From Oceanipulchritudo coccoides (GTDB taxonomy: Bacteria; Verrucomicrobiota; Verrucomicrobiia; Opitutales; Oceanipulchritudinaceae): DNA of 64,000 nucleotides. The stretch covers positions 1,035,478 to 1,099,477 of the forward strand of contig NZ_JAAGNX010000002.1 of assembly GCF_010500615.1 (NCBI RefSeq), given 5' to 3'. A program made the translations under genes and the position numbers. The notes under the pieces were generated by a model that searched no databases, was not told the DNA's origin, and saw only the letters and a list, made by a program, of their open reading frames with translations. Shown piece by piece: positions 8,431 to 17,940 of the stretch. Position 1 is the stretch's first letter. Each line of letters opens with the position of its first letter.

Positions 8431-11208
8431 TTATGCTTGTTCAACAAATGGGGTGAGGGCATCGGCACAGCGCGGGCAGACAGCTCCGAAGGAGGTTGTT
8501 TGCTGCTCAGTGACCGTTCTCCAACAGCGCGGGCAACGTTCACCATCAGCCACGCTGACGTCAATGGAAACTGGGTCGGAATTTTCATCCGGGATGACTT
8601 TGACTGTGGAAACAATGTAAAGTTCCGCAAGTTGCTCGCTGTAATTTTCCAGCACGCGAGCCAGTTCAGAATCCGGTTTCACGGAAAGGGTGAGGGCCGC
8701 TTCCACGGATTTTCCAATCTTCTTGGCGGACCTCAAGGCTTCCAGCTTTTCGTTTACCGCATCCCTGATTTCCAGAAGTTGCTCCACTTCGCTGGCCGTT
8801 TTCTCCATTCTCCATGTACCGGGAACGCTGGGCCAGTCCTCCATATGGATGGAATCAAGCCCATTGTCCTTCTTCAGGCCCGCGTTGAGGGCTTCATCGC
8901 AGGTGAAGACCAGGATAGGCGCCCAGAGGCGGTTGAGGGTCTGGATGTGGTGGTAGATGACTGTCTGGGCTGACCTTCGCTCGTGGCAGTCTGTGCGGAA
9001 GGTGTAGAGCCGGTCTTTCAGGAAATCGTGGTATCGCGCGGACAAGGTCACCGTGTAGAAGCGATTGAGCAGCTGGTAGACGCGATGGAACTCGTACTTT
9101 TCGTAGGCCTCCGTAACGGAATCAGCAAGAACTGCGAGTTCGTTCAGGGCCCATTGGTCGAGCGGCGTCAAATCCTCCGGGGCAAGAAGATGTTCGTCGG
9201 CCTTGAAGTCGCACAAGTTGCCCAGTTGGAACCGGATTGTATTGCGGATGGTGCGATAGGTATCCGCAGTAATCTTGATGATTTCGGGCGAGATCGCCAC
9301 ATCGTTGCGATAATCAATGCTCGCTACCCAGAGTCGCAGAATGTCCGAGCCGAAAGTTTTGATCAATTCGAGCGGGGAGATGACATTTCCCTGGGACTTG
9401 GACATCGCCTTGCCTTCTCCATCGAGGACAAAGCCGTGTGTCAGGACACTCTTGAAGGGGGCGCAGTCGCGGGCGCCGACAGAGGTCAACAGGGCATGTT
9501 GAAACCATCCACGGTGCTGGTCGCTACCTTCGAGGTATAGATCAGCCGGTGCATGCAGCCGCTCGTCTTCTTCAAGGACAGCGACATGTGATGCGCCCGA
9601 ATCGAACCAGACGTCGAGAATATCAAATTCCTTCTCGTAGTCTTCCTCCTTCATCTCGGGTGGAAGAAAGTGACCGAGCGGTTCGGTATACCAGGCATCG
9701 GTGCCCTTTTTCGAGACAAGCTCGATGAAATTCCGGATAACATCCGCATTGAGGACAGATTCACCTGTCTTCAGGTCGCGGATGGAGGGGATCGGGACAC
9801 CCCAGTGGCGCTGACGGCTGATACACCATTCCGGGCGGCGTTCAACCATGCCACGGATTCGTTCCCGGCCCCAACCGGGAATCCATTCCACGTCATTATT
9901 AATCAGCTCGAGGGCCTTTTCGCGCACGCCGCCATCGGCCAGCTCCATGAACCACTGCTCCGTTGCCCGGAAAATGATGGGGTGCTTGCTTCTCCAGCTG
10001 TAGGGGTATTCATGCTCGACCGTCTTGTGGCCGAGGAGGAGGCCCCTCTGGTCAAGCAATTCGACGACCTTCGGATTAGCGTCAAAAACAAAGATCCCTT
10101 CCATTTCGGGGAATTCCTCGGTGTAGCATCCCTTGTCGTCAACCGGACAGAAGACCGGGAGGCCGTACGCCTTACCGATAATAAAGTCATCAGCACCGTG
10201 TCCCGGAGCCGTGTGCACACAGCCGGTTCCCTGCTCAAGGGTGACATGCTCGCCAAGCATGACGAGGCTCTCGGCCTCCTCAAATATCGGATGGGCGGCT
10301 TTGGCGCGATCGAAGTCAGTCGCCTTGAAGGTCGCAACGACCTCCGCCTCCTCCAAGCCCGTATCGGCCTTGAAGGATTCCAAAAGCTCCTTTGCGACCA
10401 CGTAATGCGCTCCCGAGGAAACCTTGACAGCCACATAGTCAAATTCCGGATGCAGACAAACGCCCAAATTTGCCGGCATGGTCCATGGGGTGGTTGTCCA
10501 GATGACAAGAGAAACCTCCTTCAGGTTGGCAACCGGGGCAATCGTTTCCGGATTGAGCAACGGCATCGCTACATAAATCGATGGGGATTTATGCGTATGG
10601 TATTCAATCTCGGCCTCTGCGAGGGCAGTCCGGAAGATAGGGTCCCAATGAACCGCTTTGTGTCCCTTCCGGATCAGGTTTTTCTCCACCAATGCGAGAA
10701 GCACTTTCAAGATGCCGCCCTCGTACATGTGGGTCACTGTCGCATACGGCGTGTCCCAGTCTCCAAGGATACCGAGGCGCTTGAATTGGGTGCGCTGCTT
10801 GTCAATCCAGCCCAAGGCGTACTTATGGCAGAGCTGGCGCAGTTCCTGGGGATCCATATCATGGATCTTGTCGCCGATTTGCTTCAGGATCTGCTGCTCG
10901 ATGGGAAGCCCATGGCAATCCCAACCGGGAACGTAGGGGGCCTTGAATCCCCGCATGCTTTTGTAGCGGATGACAAAATCCTTGAGGATCTTGTTCAGGG
11001 CGTGGCCCATGTGGATATCGCCGTTGGCGTAGGGTGGGCCATCGTGGAGAATGAAGGTTGGTCCACTGGCCCGGTGCTCAAGAATTTTTCCGTACAGGTC
11101 ATCCCCGTCCCATGAGGAAAATAACTCCGGTTCACGTGCGGCGAGATTTCCCCGCATCGGGAATTGGGTCTTTGGGAGATTGAGAGTGTCTTTCAGTTCG
11201 GTGGCCAT
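8431..11208 (-). CDS. ileS: Isoleucyl-tRNA synthetase
   Basis: Class I aminoacyl-tRNA synthetase charging tRNA-Ile, 925 residues, full length for the bacterial type. The HIGH motif is HMGH at residues 66-69 and the KMSKS motif is KAMSKS near residue 600. The CP1 editing domain lies between them (TTTPWTMPAN, HTAPGHGADDF). The C-terminal zinc finger is CPRCWR ... CPRC at the very end. The start MATELKDTLN is standard. First gene of the ileS, DksA-like, lspA run. No T-box-like leader is evident in the 100 bases upstream. Confidence 0.98.
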   Translation of the reverse strand: MATELKDTLNLPKTQFPMRGNLAAREPELFSSWDGDDLYGKILEHRASGPTFILHDGPPYANGDIHMGHALNKILKDFVIRYKSMRGFKAPYVPGWDCHGLPIEQQILKQIGDKIHDMDPQELRQLCHKYALGWIDKQRTQFKRLGILGDWDTPYATVTHMYEGGILKVLLALVEKNLIRKGHKAVHWDPIFRTALAEAEIEYHTHKSPSIYVAMPLLNPETIAPVANLKEVSLVIWTTTPWTMPANLGVCLHPEFDYVAVKVSSGAHYVVAKELLESFKADTGLEEAEVVATFKATDFDRAKAAHPIFEEAESLVMLGEHVTLEQGTGCVHTAPGHGADDFIIGKAYGLPVFCPVDDKGCYTEEFPEMEGIFVFDANPKVVELLDQRGLLLGHKTVEHEYPYSWRSKHPIIFRATEQWFMELADGGVREKALELINNDVEWIPGWGRERIRGMVERRPEWCISRQRHWGVPIPSIRDLKTGESVLNADVIRNFIELVSKKGTDAWYTEPLGHFLPPEMKEEDYEKEFDILDVWFDSGASHVAVLEEDERLHAPADLYLEGSDQHRGWFQHALLTSVGARDCAPFKSVLTHGFVLDGEGKAMSKSQGNVISPLELIKTFGSDILRLWVASIDYRNDVAISPEIIKITADTYRTIRNTIRFQLGNLCDFKADEHLLAPEDLTPLDQWALNELAVLADSVTEAYEKYEFHRVYQLLNRFYTVTLSARYHDFLKDRLYTFRTDCHERRSAQTVIYHHIQTLNRLWAPILVFTCDEALNAGLKKDNGLDSIHMEDWPSVPGTWRMEKTASEVEQLLEIRDAVNEKLEALRSAKKIGKSVEAALTLSVKPDSELARVLENYSEQLAELYIVSTVKVIPDENSDPVSIDVSVADGERCPRCWRTVTEQQTTSFGAVCPRCADALTPFVEQA

Positions 11209-11308
11209 TTTGCTACGGATGCCTCCTGATTTCAGAGGCTTTTGAAAGCGGCGAAGATGGGCAATGCGCCAGTGGAGTCAAGCTAACAGGCAACCCGTCT
11301 TGAGACTT

Positions 11309-11581
11309 CTAAAAGAGACTCAGTGCGCGGCTGCTTTCCACGACTACCCATGCGAGGGCAATGATCACCACAAAGCTGAAAAACAGGATCCACCGCTTCT
11401 TCCGTCTCTTAGATCGGAGAAAGGGATCGTTGTCTGTTTGCCAGAAGTTTGTTTGCGATAAATGCGCGAAAAATCCGGGTTTGAAGACGCCCCGATATTG
11501 GCGTCGGTCAAACTTATAGTGGGACCGACCCATGCGCTTTTCGGCGCGCCAGATGAAAAAACGCCGGAACATGTCGATCAC
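11309..11581 (-). CDS. Small single-pass membrane protein, function unknown
   Basis: 90-residue basic protein. The first 60 residues are hydrophilic and rich in Arg, Lys and aromatics. One membrane helix follows (WILFFSFVVIIALAWVVV) and a short tail ends it, giving an N-in topology. I do not recognise a family. It lies between mmdB and ileS on the same strand, about 58 bases from mmdB and 100 bases from ileS. Its clear membrane architecture and the lack of any better ORF here support it as a gene. Confidence 0.6.
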   Translation of the reverse strand: MIDMFRRFFIWRAEKRMGRSHYKFDRRQYRGVFKPGFFAHLSQTNFWQTDNDPFLRSKRRKKRWILFFSFVVIIALAWVVVESSRALSLF

Positions 11582-11638
11582 CTTAGCAGTAAAGGCGAAT
11601 TATTAGCAACCGCAACTTCAGCCTTCCAGAGGAATTCC

Positions 11639-12817
11639 TCAACCGCCCAGAATGGCGATGAAATACCCGGCTGCCAGCGCACTGCCGAGCACACCTGCGA
11701 CGTTCGGCCCCATGGCGTGCATCAGAAGGAAATTGTCCGGATCGGCCTTTTGGCCCTCAACCTGGCTGACTCGAGCCGCCATCGGGACCGCACTGACGCC
11801 GGCTGAACCAATCAGGGGGTTGATCTTGTTCTTGCTGAAGAGATTCATCAACTTGGCCATGATCACACCGCTGCCGGTGGCAATGACGAAGGCCACAATG
11901 CCAAGGGCGAGAATACCCAGCGTCTTCGGGTCGAGAAACTTGTCCCAGCCCATTTTCAGGCCAACCGTCAGTCCGAGGAAAATGGTCACCACATTAATGA
12001 TCTCATTCTGGGCCGCTCGTACGAGCCGCTCAGTGACGCCGTTTTCACGGATGAAATTCCCGATGAAGAGCATGGAAATGAGCGGAGCGGCCGCTGGAAC
12101 CACAAGCAGGCAAAATGCCATGACGACAATCGCGAAAATCATCTTTTCGGTCTTGGAGACCTTCCGCAGGGATTGCATACGGATCTTGCGCTCCTTTTCA
12201 TTGGTCAGGAAGCGCATGACGGGTGGCTGGATGACGGGCACCAGGGCCATGTAGGAATAGGCTGCCACGGCAATTGCCCCCAGTAATTCCGGGGCAAGCT
12301 TGTTGGCGACAAAGATCGAGGTGGGCCCATCCGCGCCCCCAATAATTCCGATCGCGGCCGCTTGTTCCAAAGTGAAGGCCCCGCTACCGACAGCTGCGAA
12401 AAAGGTCGCAAATATGCCGAATTGTGCGGCGGCTCCCAGAAGCAGGGTCCGCGGATTGGCGATCAACGGCCCGAAGTCCGTCAGGGCACCAACGCCCATG
12501 AAGATGAGCGGAGGGAATATCTCGAGCGAGACCCCTTGCTGGATATAATAGAAAAGCCCGCCGGGGGAGATCAGCGTACGGCTGATTTCACCGCTCTCCG
12601 ACAGGGTGTACTGAATCTCCGGAGCCTGTAGGATGACATCATGAATGGGCAGGTTGGCGAGAAGTGCACCCAGGCTGATCGGAACCAGGAGGAGTGGCTC
12701 GAATTGCTTCACTACGGCAAGGTAGATGAGCACGCCTATGATGACCCACATCACGACCATCTGCCAATGCAGCTGGGCAAAGCCTGTGGATTGGAGGACG
12801 TCGTTGATGGAATCCAT
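11639..12817 (-). CDS. mmdB: Na+-translocating decarboxylase beta subunit (MmdB/OadB type)
   Basis: Integral membrane subunit that decarboxylates carboxybiotin and exports Na+. 392 residues with about ten hydrophobic segments. Conserved blocks are [21 protein letters not shown], the following [17 protein letters not shown] and the C-terminal [23 protein letters not shown]. The Asp in GGADGPT is the sodium-coupling residue known in OadB. It ends the operon mce, mmdA, gamma subunit, biotin carrier, mmdB. Because the carboxyltransferase is of the acyl-CoA type and mutase and epimerase genes adjoin, methylmalonyl-CoA is the likely substrate rather than oxaloacetate. Confidence 0.93.
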   Translation of the reverse strand: MDSINDVLQSTGFAQLHWQMVVMWVIIGVLIYLAVVKQFEPLLLVPISLGALLANLPIHDVILQAPEIQYTLSESGEISRTLISPGGLFYYIQQGVSLEIFPPLIFMGVGALTDFGPLIANPRTLLLGAAAQFGIFATFFAAVGSGAFTLEQAAAIGIIGGADGPTSIFVANKLAPELLGAIAVAAYSYMALVPVIQPPVMRFLTNEKERKIRMQSLRKVSKTEKMIFAIVVMAFCLLVVPAAAPLISMLFIGNFIRENGVTERLVRAAQNEIINVVTIFLGLTVGLKMGWDKFLDPKTLGILALGIVAFVIATGSGVIMAKLMNLFSKNKINPLIGSAGVSAVPMAARVSQVEGQKADPDNFLLMHAMGPNVAGVLGSALAAGYFIAILGG

Positions 12818-12834
12818 GATAAAGTAGTTTGGGG

Positions 12835-13227
12835 TTATTCGATTGTGAGGAGCGACTGGCCTTCCTCGACCGGTTCACCTGCGGCGACTTCAATGGACTT
12901 CACGGATCCGGCGACCGGGGCCGAGACAACCGTGTTCATCTTCATGGCCTCAAGGGTGGCAATCTGCTGGCCTGCGGCAACTTCGTCGCCGACGGAGACA
13001 TCAATCGAAACGACCTTGCCGGCGAGCGGGCTGGGAACACCTCCTCCAGCAGCGGCTGCGGGAGCTGCTGCCTTTGCCACGGGGGCGGCAACTGCCGCGG
13101 CACCGGCTGATCGCGCAGGCCGGCGGCCCCCGCCGGATTCCCTTGGCGGGGCGGAATCATCGCCCATTACCTCGGCGACGACGTCAAAAACTTTGCCGTT
13201 AAGCGTTATGCGGAATTGTTTCTTCAT
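12835..13227 (-). CDS. mmdC: Biotin carrier subunit of the decarboxylase
   Basis: 130-residue biotinyl protein. The C-terminal 70 residues are a biotinyl/lipoyl domain with the biotinylation motif EAMKMN, preceded by the hinge-rich Ala/Pro segment typical of such carriers ([15 protein letters not shown]). The N-terminus ([19 protein letters not shown]) resembles the methylmalonyl-CoA decarboxylase and transcarboxylase carriers. The ATG at 13227 is used; an in-frame ATG at 13275 would overlap the preceding gene's stop. It shuttles CO2 from the carboxyltransferase to the membrane beta subunit. Confidence 0.92.
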   Translation of the reverse strand: MKKQFRITLNGKVFDVVAEVMGDDSAPPRESGGGRRPARSAGAAAVAAPVAKAAAPAAAAGGGVPSPLAGKVVSIDVSVGDEVAAGQQIATLEAMKMNTVVSAPVAGSVKSIEVAAGEPVEEGQSLLTIE

Positions 13228-13252
13228 ACTTCGAAAAGGTGGTTCTAAAATT

Positions 13253-13573
13253 TTAGCGGATTTTATGTGATGCAAAGTGTTCCCGGCGCCCCTCGCGGTT
13301 CCAATCCTTGGTGGCCGCTGAGCGAATGGAAACGATCCGTGATCGGCGTCCCATCAGGCATGACACCACTGCTGCGATTGCCGCTACCTCCTCTTCATCG
13401 ATTTCTTCGGCCGGTCCGGAAATCGAGACTGGATCCGGTTGCGGACTCCGTTTGAAGATCACTCCGAGCAGGACGGTGAGGCCCCACAGAAGCATGAGGG
13501 CAATCAGGACGACCAAAAAGCCGAGAATGTGCTCAAGCGAACTGATGAAGGGATGGGTTGCTGCAATTGGCAT
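13253..13573 (-). CDS. mmdD: OadG-like membrane anchor (gamma/delta subunit)
   Basis: 106 residues: one N-terminal membrane helix (ILGFLVVLIALMLLWGLTVLLGVIF), a linker with PDPVS, then an acidic IDEEEVAAIAAVV segment and a basic tail, the standard layout of OadG/MmdD subunits that assemble the complex and hold the carboxyltransferase to the membrane. Located directly between the carboxyltransferase gene and the biotin carrier gene, 25 bases from the latter. The sequence is short, but order and topology make the call safe. Confidence 0.88.
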   Translation of the reverse strand: MPIAATHPFISSLEHILGFLVVLIALMLLWGLTVLLGVIFKRSPQPDPVSISGPAEEIDEEEVAAIAAVVSCLMGRRSRIVSIRSAATKDWNREGRREHFASHKIR

Positions 13574-13603
13574 GCGTTTCCTTATACGGATGCGTTTCTT
13601 AAA

Positions 13604-15157
13604 TTAAAGCGGAATATTTCCGTGTTTCTTCGGTGGCCGGGTTTCGCGCTTGGAAAGCAGGCTGTGTAAACCAAGTGAGACACAGGACCGCGTTTGCGCC
13701 GGCTCAATCACATCCGTGATAAAAGCGTTGGCAGCCGCCTGGTAAGGTGAAGCAAATTCATCCCGGTAGGAATCAATCAGCTCAGCCCGCTTGGCGGCCG
13801 GGTTGTCGGAGGCCTTGAGTTCCTTGCCGAAGACAATGTTCACCGCTCCTTCGGCCCCCATGACGGCGATTTCCGCCGTGGGCCAGGCAAAGACCAGATC
13901 CGCGCCCAAGTCGGCACTACACATGGCCAGGTAAGCCCCGCCGTAAGCCTTCCGCATGATCACGGTGATCTTCGGGACTGTTGCCGAGGCGTAGGCGAAG
14001 AGCATCTTGGCCCCGTGGCGGATGATTCCCCGGCGTTCCTGTTCAAGACCCGGGAAAAATCCGGGCACATCGACCAGCGTGACAATGGGAATTGAATAGA
14101 TGTTACAGACGCGGACAAACCGTGCGCCCTTGTCGGAGGCATCGATATCGAGGCAGCCTGCCTTGACATTGGGTTGATTGGCCACGATCCCCACGACGGC
14201 CCCGTCAATGCGGGCAAACCCCGTGACGAGATTCTTGGCGAAATCAGGCATGATTTCAAAGAAGGTCTCCTCATCGGCCAGTACATCGATGACTTCGTGC
14301 ACATCAAAGGGGCTCTTTGGATCAGCCGGCACAAGGTCATTGAAGCGCTTGATCGGGTCCAGACTCATGGTTTCCCGCAAGTGGTGAGGCGCATCGTCAA
14401 TATTGTTGGCCGGGAGATAGGAGAGGAGGGTTTGCGCAAGCTCAATCGCATGGGCATCGTCCTCGGCAATGAGATGAATATTACCGCTCACGCTGGCGTG
14501 GGCGTCGGCCGTGGCAAATTGTGCCAGCTCAGCCTTTTCGCCGGTGGCCGCCTCAATCACCTGAGGCCCGCAGATGAACATGTTGGCGTTCTTGCGGGTC
14601 ATGATGAGGAAATCCATCAGGGCGGGGGAGTATGCTGCCCCACCGGCACAGGGGCCGGCAATGATCGCAATCTGCGGAATAAGCCCGGAACACTGGACAT
14701 TGCGGTAGAAGATTTCGCCATATCCGGAAAGTGAATCCACCCCTTCCTGGATGCGGGCCCCGCCAGAGTCATTCACCCCGACCACGGGAATTCCCGCCTT
14801 GATCGCGTAATCAATCAGGTCGCAGACTTTCTTGGCATGGATCCGGCCAAGCGCCCCGCCACCAACCGTGAAGTCGTGTGCGTACGCGGCAACCGGACGT
14901 CCGTCGACATAACCCGTTCCCGTGACCACACCGTCGCCGGGCATCTTTTTCTTTTCCATTCCGAAGCTCTTGCAGGAATGCTTGGCGTGCATGCCAAATT
15001 CCTGGAAGGTATCCTCGTCAAACAGTTCCAGGAGCCGTTCTCGCGCGGGCAGAAGGCCTTTTTCCTTCCGCTTGGCCATTTTTTCTTCGCCGCCTCCGAG
15101 GAGCGCGGTTTCCCGGCGCTTGTGCAGGTCTTTCAGTAATTGTGGGTCAATGGGCAT
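13604..15157 (-). CDS. mmdA: Methylmalonyl-CoA decarboxylase carboxyltransferase subunit
   Basis: 517-residue acyl-CoA carboxyltransferase of the PccB/MmdA family. Both crotonase-fold halves are seen: the N-terminal half with GGARIQEGVDSLSGYGEIFYR and GPCAGGAAYSPALMDF, and the C-terminal half with VDVPGFFPGLEQERRGIIRHGAK and MRKAYGGAYLAM, which hold the oxyanion-hole glycines. The family alone cannot separate a biotin-dependent carboxylase from a decarboxylase, but no biotin carboxylase gene is present while OadB- and OadG-like subunits are, so the complex should run as methylmalonyl-CoA to propionyl-CoA plus CO2 with Na+ export. The start is the ATG at 15157. Confidence 0.9.
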   Translation of the reverse strand: MPIDPQLLKDLHKRRETALLGGGEEKMAKRKEKGLLPARERLLELFDEDTFQEFGMHAKHSCKSFGMEKKKMPGDGVVTGTGYVDGRPVAAYAHDFTVGGGALGRIHAKKVCDLIDYAIKAGIPVVGVNDSGGARIQEGVDSLSGYGEIFYRNVQCSGLIPQIAIIAGPCAGGAAYSPALMDFLIMTRKNANMFICGPQVIEAATGEKAELAQFATADAHASVSGNIHLIAEDDAHAIELAQTLLSYLPANNIDDAPHHLRETMSLDPIKRFNDLVPADPKSPFDVHEVIDVLADEETFFEIMPDFAKNLVTGFARIDGAVVGIVANQPNVKAGCLDIDASDKGARFVRVCNIYSIPIVTLVDVPGFFPGLEQERRGIIRHGAKMLFAYASATVPKITVIMRKAYGGAYLAMCSADLGADLVFAWPTAEIAVMGAEGAVNIVFGKELKASDNPAAKRAELIDSYRDEFASPYQAAANAFITDVIEPAQTRSCVSLGLHSLLSKRETRPPKKHGNIPL

Positions 15158-15184
15158 CTTATCGATTTCCTTCAGATAAAGTGA

Positions 15185-15589
15185 TTATTCCTTGTTGGCG
15201 CAGAATTCAGTCAGGACGCCGTGCGTCGATTTTGGATGCAGGAATGCTACCAATTTGTTCGCTGCCCCCTCAAAAGGCACTTCATGGATTAAACGGGCAC
15301 CTGCAGCGGCCGCTGATCCCAGCTGTTCCGTGATGTTGTCCGTGCGAAAAGCAATGTGATGCACGCCTTCCCCGTTCTTTTCCAGGAATTTGGCGATCGG
15401 ACTCTCCGGATCGGTCGCTTCCAGTAACTCAATATGCACTTCCCCGACATGGAAGAAGGCTGTCTTCACCTTTTGGGAGGCCACTTCCTCGATGCTTTCA
15501 CATTTCAGCCCGAGGGTCTTTTCGTAGTAACTGACGCCCTCTTCAAGGGATTTAACCGCTATGCCAATATGGTCGATTTGTTGTATCAT
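15185..15589 (-). CDS. mce: Methylmalonyl-CoA epimerase
   Basis: Interconverts (S)- and (R)-methylmalonyl-CoA, linking mutase to decarboxylase. 134-residue glyoxalase-fold protein with paired beta-alpha-beta units. Metal-ligand candidates are the His in DHIGIAV, the His in GEGVHHIAFRT and the Glu in VLTEFC at the C-terminus. First gene of the leftward decarboxylase operon, 27 bases before mmdA, and divergent from mutA. Confidence 0.95.
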   Translation of the reverse strand: MIQQIDHIGIAVKSLEEGVSYYEKTLGLKCESIEEVASQKVKTAFFHVGEVHIELLEATDPESPIAKFLEKNGEGVHHIAFRTDNITEQLGSAAAAGARLIHEVPFEGAANKLVAFLHPKSTHGVLTEFCANKE

Positions 15590-15789
15590 TTTCTTGTTTA
15601 TTGATTGTCTTTATTTTCTATCTGATTCTTCTCGATTGGGACAAGTATAAAATTAACAAAACTTAACGAAATTTCTTGTAGTATTAGATAAATTAATCAA
15701 TTTGCCCTTTAAAACCGTTGGAAGTCGCCTTAATAGCCAACCACATTAATACTTCACAATTCAAAATATAACTCAACGCAACTGGTAAA
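15590..15789. promoter_or_regulatory. AT-rich divergent intergenic region, mce/mutA
   Basis: 200 bases that are markedly AT-richer than the flanking genes and must carry promoters for both operons of the propionate module. I looked for a cobalamin riboswitch because mutA/mutB need adenosylcobalamin, and saw no convincing B12 box or stem series. TATAAAATT and TTAGATAAATT are candidate -10-like stretches, but I could not place a well-spaced -35 with confidence. Confidence 0.4.
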
Positions 15790-17910
15790 ATGGAATCCGA
15801 CAAGACAACCCGTCTTCTGAGCGAGTTTCCTTCGCAGACCTACGAGGAATGGAAGGAAGCGGCTGTCAAACTGTTAAAGGGGCGGCCTTTCGAAAAAACG
15901 CTGATCACGCCGACGTATGAAGGGTTTGACCTTCAACCGATCTACATGCGGGAAACGATGGCTGATTTCCCGCATCTGGGAGACACACCCGGAACGGGCA
16001 GCCAGGTCCGAGGCAGCCGGCTGGAAGGCTATGTGGATGCCGGGTGGCTGATTTCGCAGGAACTTTCCGCGCCGACGGCCAAGGAATTGAACACGATTGC
16101 CCGGCACGAGCTGGAGAATGGGCAGAACGAGTTGAACGTCTGGTTCGACCGTCCGACACGCGAAGGGCAGGATGCGTCCGCAGAAACCTCTTCTGTCGGT
16201 GTCTGCGGGGTATCGCTCTCCGCGCTCGGGGATTTGAAAGTGCTTCTGGAAGGGATTCATCCGGAAATGATCTCCCTCAACCTGCAGAGTGGTGCGGCTG
16301 CACCGGCGATCTACGCACTGCTTGACGAGTGGGTTCGCGAATCGGGAACAAATCCTGAAGAAGTCCGCGGTTGCCTCGGAATGGATCCGGCGGCCTGGTT
16401 GGCCGAAACGGGTGCCCTTCCCGGTGAAAAGGAAAAAGTTTTTGATGTCATGGCCGAGTTGATACAGGCCGCGGCGAAGAGGCTGCCGCAGTTGCAGATT
16501 CTCGATATCCAGGGCCATGCCTTTCATAATGGCGGGGCCAGCTCCGCTCAGGAATTGGCCGCCGTCCTTGCGGCTGGTGCCAATTGCCTCAAGGAGCTCG
16601 CGCAACGGGGAGTCCCGGCTGAGCTGGTGGTTCCGAGGATGCGGTTATCCGTCTCCATCGGTGGGAATTACTTTATCGAGATTGGCAAGTTGCGTGCCCT
16701 GCGGCTTCTCTGGACACGGATTCTGGAGGCTTATGGAGTGTCGGAAGCGGAGCGCAAGGTGCACTTGCACGCCCGCACCGGCTTGTGGAACAAGACCCGC
16801 TTTGATCCATATGTGAACATGCTGCGCACGACGACGGAGGCATTCTCCGCTGTAGTGGGTGGATGTGACAGCCTGCACGTCGCTCCCTTTGACGAGATTA
16901 TCCGGGAAAGCGACGGGTTTTCCCGGCGCATTGCCCGCAACACGCACGCGATCCTCGCAGAGGAGTGTGGTTTGACCAATGTGATTGATCCAGCTGGTGG
17001 ATCCTACGCCGTGGAGACCATCACGGACGAGATGGCCGCTGCCGCATGGAAACAATTCCAGGCAATCGAAGCCGCTGGGGGAATTCTCGCCGCCTTGGAA
17101 AGTGGCACCTTGCAGGAAGATGTTGCCCAGGTCTACGCGGCCAAGATCAAGAATATCCAGCGTCGCAAGGATGTCATCGTCGGGACCAATTCCTATCCCA
17201 ATGCGAGTGAGAAGTTGCTCGGTGGCAGGGAAATTGATTACGAGGCAGTCCGTATCGAAAGAATCGCGACAGTTGATACCTGGAAGTCCAGCCGTGACGA
17301 CAAGGCCGTTCAGGAAGCCCTTGCAAATTGTGGCAAATCCGGCTCCCGGATAGAGTCACTGGTCGAGGCTGCCCGTGCCGGGGCAACCGTGCAGGAGCTG
17401 ATGGCCGCCCTGGAGTTAGGCCAATCCGATATCAAGGCCAACCCGATCGGGTTCAAGCGGGCCGCGGAGGAGTATGAGAATCTCCGGCTCGCCGCGCGCG
17501 AGCTGGCAGAGGCTGGTCGTCCAGCCCGCATCCATCAATTGAACATGGGACCTTCCCGGCGTTACCGTATCCGGGCAGACTGGACCAGCTCCTTCTTTCA
17601 GGTGGCTGGGTTTGAGTTGCTCAACGAGGACGATTACGCGGACATTGACACGGCGGTTGCCGCGCTCAAGGAAAGCGGGGCCAAGGCGGCAATCATCACT
17701 TCAGACGATGAGACCTATTCCACCACGGTGGAAGCTCTCGCTGCAGCCATTAGTGAACTGGACGCCGGGATAAAGATTCTGGTTGCCGGGGCGCCTGGTG
17801 ACAACGAGGAAAAGTGGCGGGCCGCCGGAGTGGACGACTTCGTGAACATCCGCGTAAATAACTACAGTTTCAATCGTGCGCTTCTCGAATCAATGGGAGC
17901 GAGCCTTTAA
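15790..17910 (+). CDS. mutA: Methylmalonyl-CoA mutase small (beta) subunit
   Basis: 706-residue non-catalytic partner of MutB. It has the TIM-barrel substrate-domain fold (HARTGLWNKTRFDPYVNMLRTTTEAFSAVVGG, matching the catalytic subunit's HSQTSG region in degenerate form) and a C-terminal Rossmann domain without the DxHxxG cobalamin motif, as expected for MutA. The start MESDKTTRLLSEFPSQTYEEW is typical. It precedes mutB by 30 bases. Confidence 0.95.
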   Translation: MESDKTTRLLSEFPSQTYEEWKEAAVKLLKGRPFEKTLITPTYEGFDLQPIYMRETMADFPHLGDTPGTGSQVRGSRLEGYVDAGWLISQELSAPTAKELNTIARHELENGQNELNVWFDRPTREGQDASAETSSVGVCGVSLSALGDLKVLLEGIHPEMISLNLQSGAAAPAIYALLDEWVRESGTNPEEVRGCLGMDPAAWLAETGALPGEKEKVFDVMAELIQAAAKRLPQLQILDIQGHAFHNGGASSAQELAAVLAAGANCLKELAQRGVPAELVVPRMRLSVSIGGNYFIEIGKLRALRLLWTRILEAYGVSEAERKVHLHARTGLWNKTRFDPYVNMLRTTTEAFSAVVGGCDSLHVAPFDEIIRESDGFSRRIARNTHAILAEECGLTNVIDPAGGSYAVETITDEMAAAAWKQFQAIEAAGGILAALESGTLQEDVAQVYAAKIKNIQRRKDVIVGTNSYPNASEKLLGGREIDYEAVRIERIATVDTWKSSRDDKAVQEALANCGKSGSRIESLVEAARAGATVQELMAALELGQSDIKANPIGFKRAAEEYENLRLAARELAEAGRPARIHQLNMGPSRRYRIRADWTSSFFQVAGFELLNEDDYADIDTAVAALKESGAKAAIITSDDETYSTTVEALAAAISELDAGIKILVAGAPGDNEEKWRAAGVDDFVNIRVNNYSFNRALLESMGASL

Positions 17911-17940
17911 GGAATTTCAACCATCAACTGTCACCAAAAA

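Noticed and set aside
7918-8620. Leu/Phe/Arg-rich open frames on the + strand
   Set aside because: Antisense of the AAG/GCC-rich Lys/Ala tail of the DksA-like protein; low-complexity artefacts.
9670-11115. 481-codon open frame antisense to ileS
   Set aside because: Shadow of isoleucyl-tRNA synthetase.
15590-15789. Possible cobalamin riboswitch before mutA
   Set aside because: No convincing B12 box or conserved stem series in the 200 bases.
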